From the NCBI GenBank assembly GCA_013397865.1, contig VZTI01004402.1:360427-424426 (forward strand): 64,000 nt of DNA. The letters run 5' to 3'. Positions 61,001-64,000 of the stretch are shown piece by piece; the stretch's first letter is position 1, and each line of letters begins with the position of its first letter. The position numbers and the translations under genes are program-made. Below the pieces are notes generated by a model that was not told where the DNA came from, searched no databases, and worked only from the letters and a program-made list of their open reading frames with translations. The stretch is from Struthidea cinerea (taxonomy: Eukaryota; Chordata; Aves; Passeriformes; Corcoracidae).

Positions 61001-63024
61001 CCTGAGCTTTCCTGCATTCTTAGGCCTCAGGGCATCTCCCACCAGGCAGCACCTGCCCGGGTGAGCTGGCTGGGCTGGGGGCATGTGCTGCCAGGGGGCT
61101 CAGCGGGTTCTTGGTGCCCGGCAGGAGGGAGCCCCAGGGCCCTGCTTCATTTGCCAGGCAGCCACGAGCCAGGTGTGTCTCGGAGGTGGCGAATTCGGGG
61201 TCAGTTATTCAGAGGTGGGATCATACAGGCGTGTGAAACACCAAGGGTTCGAGAGAAAGGCCAGCTTGTCTGCAGCTCTCAGGGGTGGGATGAGCAGCTC
61301 CGCAGGACGAGGGGACGCAGCCCCAGCTCAGCATCCTGCAGCACTGCCGGCCCTTGGCCAGCAACCGGCGCCAGAGGATTTCGGAGCGAGATGCCGGCCG
61401 GGCTCGCCACTAACTCCGCTCTGTGCCGCAGATGGGGAACCCCAGCTGGCCTCCACCGTCATCGACACCATCATGGCTGGACTGCCCGGACCGCGGGGAG
61501 CCCCGGGGCCCGTGGGGCCACCAGGTGACACACAGGGCCGGGCTGCAGGGCTGGGAGCGGGGGGAGGGTGGGCAGAGACTTGCCGGTGCAGAGTGGGTGG
61601 TCAGTGGGTGCCTGCAGGGAAGGGAAGTGCTCCTCACTGGAAGGGAAGCAGTGGGAAGGGCGGCAAGATGCAACCGGGTTTTTTATCTGTTCGTAGTGGC
61701 TGATTGTTTTACCTTTGGCAGGACGCATCTTGAGAAAGGGGCTAATGAAAAGCTGTCTTTAAGGATGGGTTGTCCAGTGATTCCCCTCTGGGAGCAGAGT
61801 TGTTCTCACCCTGCTGCAATCCTGTCCTGTCACTGCGGAGCTCCACAAAGCAGGGTCTGGCCCGATGCTCTGTGAGGTGTATGAAGACTTTGGAGCCAGT
61901 TTGAGCTATTCCAGATTTTCAGCAGTATAACTGAAATCAGAATCTGAGATTAAAATTCAGTGGCAAGCCTTCTTTCTCTCTGTGCTGATGGGTGGCTTAA
62001 ATGATAATGTTCCTGCAAACGTCAGCATTTCCCTGTATGATGCATATTTAGGAGTGAACTCCCATTAGTTGCAGAAAAGGCTTCTCCTTTCATTATGAGG
62101 GCCTTTCATTTATCCTTCAATTCCTTTATTCTTTGACTTAAGCATTTGTATGGTGCATTAATGATTGAGGCTGATTCAGCTGTACTTTCTGTATAATGTC
62201 CACATTGTTTCATCTCAAGGGTTGTGACAACTAAAGCAGAGAGGAGTATTGCTAAGTTCAGGCTAAGCAAATATCCTGTCTCCCATCTGCAGGTATAATT
62301 TAACAGCTACCATTGAGATATAATTATTTTTTCAAAAGGAACGAATCTGTTAAGTGACTGTGTGAGACAAGTTGACCTGTTTAGATGGTGTTTAACTCGT
62401 CCTGGAAGCAGCTCTCCTGTGGTACAGATTTTAAATTAATTTATTGCCACTGGAGTGAGTGAAGAGCTTTTCTTTGCCCCACTCAGCCTCTCCCCTGGCT
62501 CTGGCCGAACTCCATCTCCTTCATGTCCATCACCAGCTTTGTGACACCCCAGAGACACCGACTGCAGCAGCCTTGGGGCTTCCCTTGCCACCTGAGATTG
62601 TTTCGGGACCAGCACCTGCAGTGTCTCACCCCACGTTCCATGGATCTAGTTTAAGTTTTCACTAAAGTTGCGTTTTAAGGAATGGAGATGCAGGATGTTA
62701 CTGACATCCTTCTTTCCTATTTTCACCATTTTTTTCCTCTCAGAGCTCTAACATCTCCCCTAGGGCATAGGGATGTATTCTGTCAGGATGTGGGTGTCCA
62801 GTAATCCAGTTTGATGAAGGGTTCTTGCAGTCCTGGGATTCATGAAGGGTTCTCACTCACTGAGAGACTCAGCAGAACATGAAAGGAAGTGCATGCCTTT
62901 GGAATTTAGGGTTATTCCTTCTGAGTCTTCTTGAAATTGTCTCCAATTATGATTCCCACCAGGGCCACCAGGTGCTTCAGGACCCAAAGGGCCCCCAGGA
63001 CCCATCGGAGCCCCTGGATCACAA
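36959..63024 (+). CDS. COL26A1: COL26A1, partial gene: seven internal coding exons
   Basis: Seven exons on the + strand join with consistent phases and canonical AG/GT borders: 36959-37020, 47488-47641, 50603-50647, 53716-53832, 55025-55177, 61432-61524 and 62963-63024. The joined product follows the order known for collagen XXVI: a CMNC motif after the EMI domain, a short helix, a linker, collagenous block 1, a non-collagenous spacer (with GVLYSLQP), then collagenous block 2 reaching GAPGSQ. COL26A1 is a secreted extracellular-matrix protein, described in mammals mainly in testis and ovary. EMID1 is the nearest paralogue but reads differently in the CMNC region, where it has CLNC-SKVSELTERL. 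The signal peptide and EMI exons upstream and the C-terminal exons downstream are outside the window or were not recognised. The identification comes from remembered family sequence, not a search. Confidence 0.93.
38913..38935 (+). repeat. (GGGAT)n microsatellite
   Basis: Between four and five perfect GGGAT units, 23 bp in all. Confidence 0.9.
40100..40380 (+). repeat. GC-rich minisatellite with nested repeats
   Basis: The higher-order unit starts atgcaggggggg-ctggcagaggagcag and recurs at 40119, 40199 and 40270, giving periods of 80 and 71 bp. The 9-bp difference equals one extra copy of the inner aggcagggc unit. The inner repeat is a 9-10 bp gcaggcaggg word. The last unit lacks the G-run and goes straight to gctggcagagg. 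It ends at ctgcaggcagc. G-runs recur regularly on the + strand. Confidence 0.95.
44004..44245. promoter_or_regulatory. Small CpG-rich island inside the intron
   Basis: I count 19 CpG dinucleotides in about 240 bp, with strongly raised G+C compared with flanking intron. Features include ccccgcgg, gagcggagcggg, gcgttcgcacgg and ggccggcccggctcccgcacgg. Overlapping open frames on both strands (43946-44287 on +, 44007-44387 and 43810-44238 on -) follow from the high GC and show no known domain. It may be an internal promoter or regulatory island. Confidence 0.4.
46142..46322. repeat. Direct 13-bp repeats flanking an inverted-repeat segment
   Basis: The word ccttgcaataaag occurs at 46142-46154 and 46310-46322. 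Between them lies an 8-bp perfect inverted repeat, gccagtac and gtactggc, separated by roughly 40 bases. The arrangement could be a small insertion with target-site duplication, or chance repeats around an AATAAA word. I did not recognise the segment itself. Confidence 0.35.
47325..47455 (-). mobile_element. CR1 LINE fragment, reverse orientation, abutting an exon
   Basis: The + strand reads 'cacagaatactctgagttgg', 'aagggacccacaaggaccat', 'caagtccaactctgaattga', 'gggactgaacccacagctct' and 'gagcaccctgctctaagatc', the reversed CR1 3' region. The CR1 3' terminus is on the left, and its truncated 5' end reaches the pyrimidine tract of the COL26A1 exon at 47488. The last recognisable CR1 bases (ccagctgacc, corresponding to consensus ccaactgagc) contain a branch-point-like ctgac. 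Confidence 0.85.
47488..47641 (+). CDS. COL26A1: COL26A1 exon: helix end and acidic linker
   Basis: This 154-nt exon enters in phase 0 and leaves in phase 1, with donor gtaagg. It begins ILLLEAAERS, continuing the heptad-like helix of the previous exon (human: VLLLEAAERP). It then encodes a linker containing LPITGTTATWYDDLLPDAFP and ends VLRKTVGSVG. The W-x-D/E-D-x-LPDAxPL core matches the mammalian protein (WNEDFLPDAIPLA). The last 15 codons are unlike human, where the linker turns directly into PTGPAGPPG. The exon has no Gly-X-Y repeat and acts as the non-collagenous hinge before the triple helix. Its acceptor lies only some 30 bases from a CR1 copy. Confidence 0.93.
49080..49470 (-). mobile_element. 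Solo-LTR-like element of an avian endogenous retrovirus, reverse orientation
   Basis: The stretch reads like an LTR type I know from passerine genomes: 'aagtaggtatttatttgaag', 'tacacccaagctggaccctg', 'tttggtccatttgcatatca', 'acatattttggggcctggga', 'ggcctagagtgggtttgtta' and 'aaacctaaggcatcag'. Read on the - strand it has a plausible LTR order: an octamer ATGCAAAT (49214 to 49207), a degenerate TATA-like tatgaaa (about 49195), then a polyadenylation signal AATAAA (49133 to 49128). No gag, pol or env remnant was seen beside it, so it looks like a solo LTR. Its ends are approximate and no target duplication was identified. Confidence 0.6.
50527..50602 (+). promoter_or_regulatory. Extended polypyrimidine tract and 3' splice site
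   Basis: About 60 bases are almost all T and C, with runs of seven to nine T, ending tctgtccgtcttaagcag before the 45-nt exon. The tract is much longer than at the other COL26A1 acceptors here. Such tracts bind U2AF and PTB-type regulators, so inclusion of the small exon may be regulated (inference). Confidence 0.55.
50603..50647 (+). CDS. COL26A1: COL26A1 small exon: start of the collagenous region
   Basis: This 45-nt exon has phase 1 at both ends and a consensus gtaagt donor. Joined to its neighbours it encodes EPKGPRGAEEQLIPQ, followed by Gly completed by the next exon. It holds an imperfect Gly-X-Y start (KGPRGAEE). Human COL26A1, as I recall it, has no clearly matching residues at this point. 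The phase match on both sides and the long pyrimidine tract support a real exon. Because it is symmetric, skipping it would leave the frame intact, giving SVG joined to IPGQ. Only 15 codons can be judged, so certainty is lower than for the flanking exons. Confidence 0.72.
50648..53715 (+). other. COL26A1 intron, 3.1 kb
   Basis: This intron contains an unusually long open frame on the - strand (51962-52630, 222 codons) with no recognised domain and an AATAAA word overlapping its end. No named repeat or RNA gene was seen. Confidence 0.85.
53716..53832 (+). CDS. COL26A1: COL26A1 exon: collagenous block 1, first part
   Basis: This 117-nt exon (13 x 9) has phase 1 at both ends, acceptor tgttttcag and donor gtgagt. 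It begins and ends inside a split glycine codon (G|GG and G|GG). The product is an uninterrupted Gly-X-Y run beginning GIPGQVGPPGPVGPTG, continuing through PKGEKGQPGERG and ending PAGPPG. The alignable human stretch reads SKGDRGQTGEKGPAGPPG, so length and register are conserved. It encodes part of the triple helix of the secreted matrix protein. Y-position prolines should be hydroxylated, and the KGEKG lysines are possible hydroxylation/glycosylation sites (family knowledge). The bird-specific QPGER hexapeptide is discussed among the findings. Confidence 0.96.
53833..55024 (+). other. COL26A1 intron, 1.2 kb
   Basis: Ordinary intron sequence with a gtgagt donor and a ctctgcacag acceptor. No repeat or further gene was recognised. 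Confidence 0.9.
55025..55177 (+). CDS. COL26A1: COL26A1 exon: end of collagenous block 1 and spacer
   Basis: This 153-nt exon (17 x 9) has phase 1 at both ends and donor gtaagt. Gly-X-Y repeats continue as MLGPQGPRGLPGETGIPG and then a Pro-rich PPGPPGPP. The triplet pattern then stops at ATPSLPLTFQQGVLYSLQP, and the exon ends in an acidic/basic TAEKE. Human has LLGPPGPRGLPGEMGRPG, then ALYSLQPPTDKD, so both the helix end and the interruption are conserved. The GVLYSLQP core is the best-kept part of the spacer, suggesting a structural or binding role (inference). GLPGET resembles the GLOGEx pattern of collagen integrin-binding sites, though Thr at the last position is not a classical one. Confidence 0.96.
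57723..57875 (-). mobile_element. CR1 LINE fragment, reverse orientation
   Basis: The + strand reads 'catggaatcatcactgttgg', 'aaaagacctccaagatcaag', 'aaccacgtcctcaagtgcca', 'cacttccagggatggtgact' and 'ccaccactcccctgggcagc', the reversed CR1 3' region of a second CR1 subtype. It is truncated and without coding capacity. Confidence 0.9.
58120..58700 (-). mobile_element. LTR-like segment of an avian endogenous retrovirus, reverse orientation
   Basis: About 580 bp read like a passerine LTR family: 'gatagttgtttattgagtct', 'ttatccaataaaaacgtaaa', 'tttccaccaacggtcaataa', 'tttatccaatcaccttaaac', 'caacaatcctccattttgaa', 'cataacattctatcatctag', 'ctctaactcttcccaaagggt' in shortened form and 'tccacgggcgaaggtcaaaa'. 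An AATAAA on the - strand (58153 to 58148) would be the polyadenylation signal. No retroviral gene remnant was recognised next to it. The assignment is from memory of similar repeats, and the ends are uncertain. Confidence 0.5.
61432..61524 (+). CDS. COL26A1: COL26A1 exon: spacer end and start of collagenous block 2
   Basis: This 93-nt exon has phase 1 at both ends, acceptor tctgtgccgcag and donor gtgaca. With the preceding A it encodes NGEPQLASTVIDTIMAGLPG and then PRGAPGPVGPPG. Human reads NGDSRLASAIVDTVLAGVPGPRGPPGPPG, so the helix-like LASxxxDTxxAG segment that restarts the triple helix is conserved. The exon is GC-rich and lies in the most CpG-rich part of the coding region. It starts within an Asn codon and ends within a Gly codon. 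Confidence 0.96.
61525..62962 (+). other. COL26A1 intron, 1.4 kb
   Basis: Intron sequence between a gtgaca donor and a gattcccaccag acceptor. AT-rich in the middle (61900-62450). No repeat or gene was recognised. Confidence 0.9.
62963..63024 (+). CDS. COL26A1: COL26A1 exon: collagenous block 2, continued
   Basis: This 62-nt exon enters in phase 1 and leaves in phase 0, with donor gtaagg. It encodes PPGASGPKGPPGPIGAPGSQ after a split glycine. Human ends the corresponding stretch GPPGPPGTPGSQ and continues GLAGERGTVG in the next exon, so the next bird exon should start with a Gly codon beyond the window. The acceptor has a weak pyrimidine tract (attatgattcccaccag). Compared with human, the bird Gly-X-Y run between the spacer and GSQ is about two triplets longer. 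Confidence 0.95.
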
Positions 63025-64000
63025 GTAAGGTGCTTTGGTGCTTTGGGGTGAAGGGCAGAGTGGGGGGGGGGTGTCAGGGGCGAAACATCATCTCATTGCA
63101 CAAGGAGAGAGAATAATCTTAGATCTGCTCTTTTGTTCCCTGTGAAATTCTGTGATTTAATTCCTTCTTCTCGTTCTGGATCGAGAGGTTGAAACGGTTG
63201 TGCTTTCCAGAGTTTCCCTTAACCACAACAACACATCGTGCTGCTGCTGTGTCAAAACATTTCACTGTGGCCAGAGTTGATGCAAAGGATCTGACACGGG
63301 CTTTACTAACACAGTGACAGAAAAATACTGCATTTCCTGTGGAACACACACAAAGAACAAAAATGCATCAATGGGAATTCACCAGAGTGAATGTGTTAAG
63401 CCTACTTTCCCGGACACAGCACTTTCTTTTCAAGAAAAATGTCACTAATTCCTATCAGTTTTATTATTTATTGAGACAAACATTGTGGAGGGGGGAGATA
63501 ATAATGGAGGGGCAAAAACTGACTCCAAAGAATTTATGGTAGAAGAAGGGCACAGTACTCTCATGGATGGAAAAAGCTGGTTAAATGGAAAGAAGTGAAG
63601 TCATGAATAGGGAACTGCCAAACTACTCCAAATTGTGGTTGGCTGATACAAAGGGACTCAGTTTTGGGAAGAACGTTGCTTACTGTGGAGGTAAAGCAGC
63701 AGCATCAAATTTTTCAAAGGAATCTCACATGACTGGAGAGCACAGAGAAAGGTTAAGTAACTTAGCAGAGGGATGTAACGCAGATCTGATAAGAGGAGGT
63801 TTGGAACTGAAAATAGAGAGAGAAGATGTTTCCTCTGTATTTATTAACCACTTTGAAGAAGCAATGGACACCAGGTTAGGGAAAGTTTGCCAGTGTAGCA
63901 GAATCCTTTCAATTAGGGAATCCTCTGGAGAACAATGAGAAACTCCAGACAGATATGAACACAGTGCAAGATTTGGCAGCCAAATGACAGATGCAGTTTA
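63025..64000 (+). other. COL26A1 intron, incomplete at the window edge
   Basis: This is intron sequence after the last visible exon, with a G10 run at 63062-63071 and a possible MIR-like relic at 63725-63820. The 117-codon open frame at 63585-63938 has no recognised domain and no Gly-X-Y pattern. Confidence 0.8.
63725..63820 (+). repeat. Possible MIR-like relic
   Basis: The segment 'cacagagaaaggttaagtaa', 'cttagcagagggatgtaac', 'ggaggtttggaactga' follows the MIR core order (gcacagagaggttaagtaac ... gatttgaac). The match beyond the gttaagtaactt word is weak. Confidence 0.35.

Larger units (their letters stand above)
55178..61431 (+). other. COL26A1 intron, 6.3 kb
   Basis: This intron contains a reversed CR1 (57723-57875), an LTR-like segment (58120-58700) and a CpG-enriched 3' end (about 61060-61430) running into the next exon. 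A short CTTCC microsatellite sits near 56281. No other gene was recognised. Confidence 0.85.

Overview
This window looks like a vertebrate nuclear genome segment, most likely from a bird and probably a passerine. The case for a bird rests on several truncated CR1 LINE copies with the usual CR1 3' tail, two LTR segments of a type I associate with songbird endogenous retroviruses, scattered old MIR-like SINE relics, and small exons in long introns. The exact species cannot be read from the sequence.

The one gene I can identify is COL26A1 (collagen type XXVI alpha 1, also called EMID2), on the + strand. Seven exons form one phase-consistent chain: 36959-37020, 47488-47641, 50603-50647, 53716-53832, 55025-55177, 61432-61524 and 62963-63024. 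In order they encode the Cys-Met-Asn-Cys stretch that follows the EMI domain, a short heptad-like helix, an acidic/Pro linker, a first Gly-X-Y block, a non-collagenous spacer, and the start of a second Gly-X-Y block. The EMI-domain exons, signal peptide and promoter were not found and should lie to the left of the window. The C-terminal exons lie to the right.

The first 37 kb appears to be non-coding, mostly intron. It holds old repeats, a 4 x 20 bp array of splice-acceptor-like units, several AT-rich stretches that read like conserved non-coding elements, and CR1 copies. The best new candidate here is a 42-nt exon at 22126-22167. It has strong splice sites and exactly the phase (1-1) needed to sit in frame just upstream of the 36959 exon.

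From 37 to 47.5 kb lies a 10.5 kb intron with a GC-rich minisatellite (40100-40380) and a small CpG-rich island (44004-44245). A reverse-oriented CR1 ends so close to the 47488 exon that it appears to supply the branch-point region. From 47.6 to 64 kb the exons become denser. The introns there contain one solo-LTR-like element (49080-49470), one CR1 (57723-57875), a second LTR-like segment (58120-58700), and a G-run just after the last visible exon.

No rRNA, tRNA, CRISPR or prokaryotic feature is present. The many long open frames outside the exons look like chance or repeat-derived openings.
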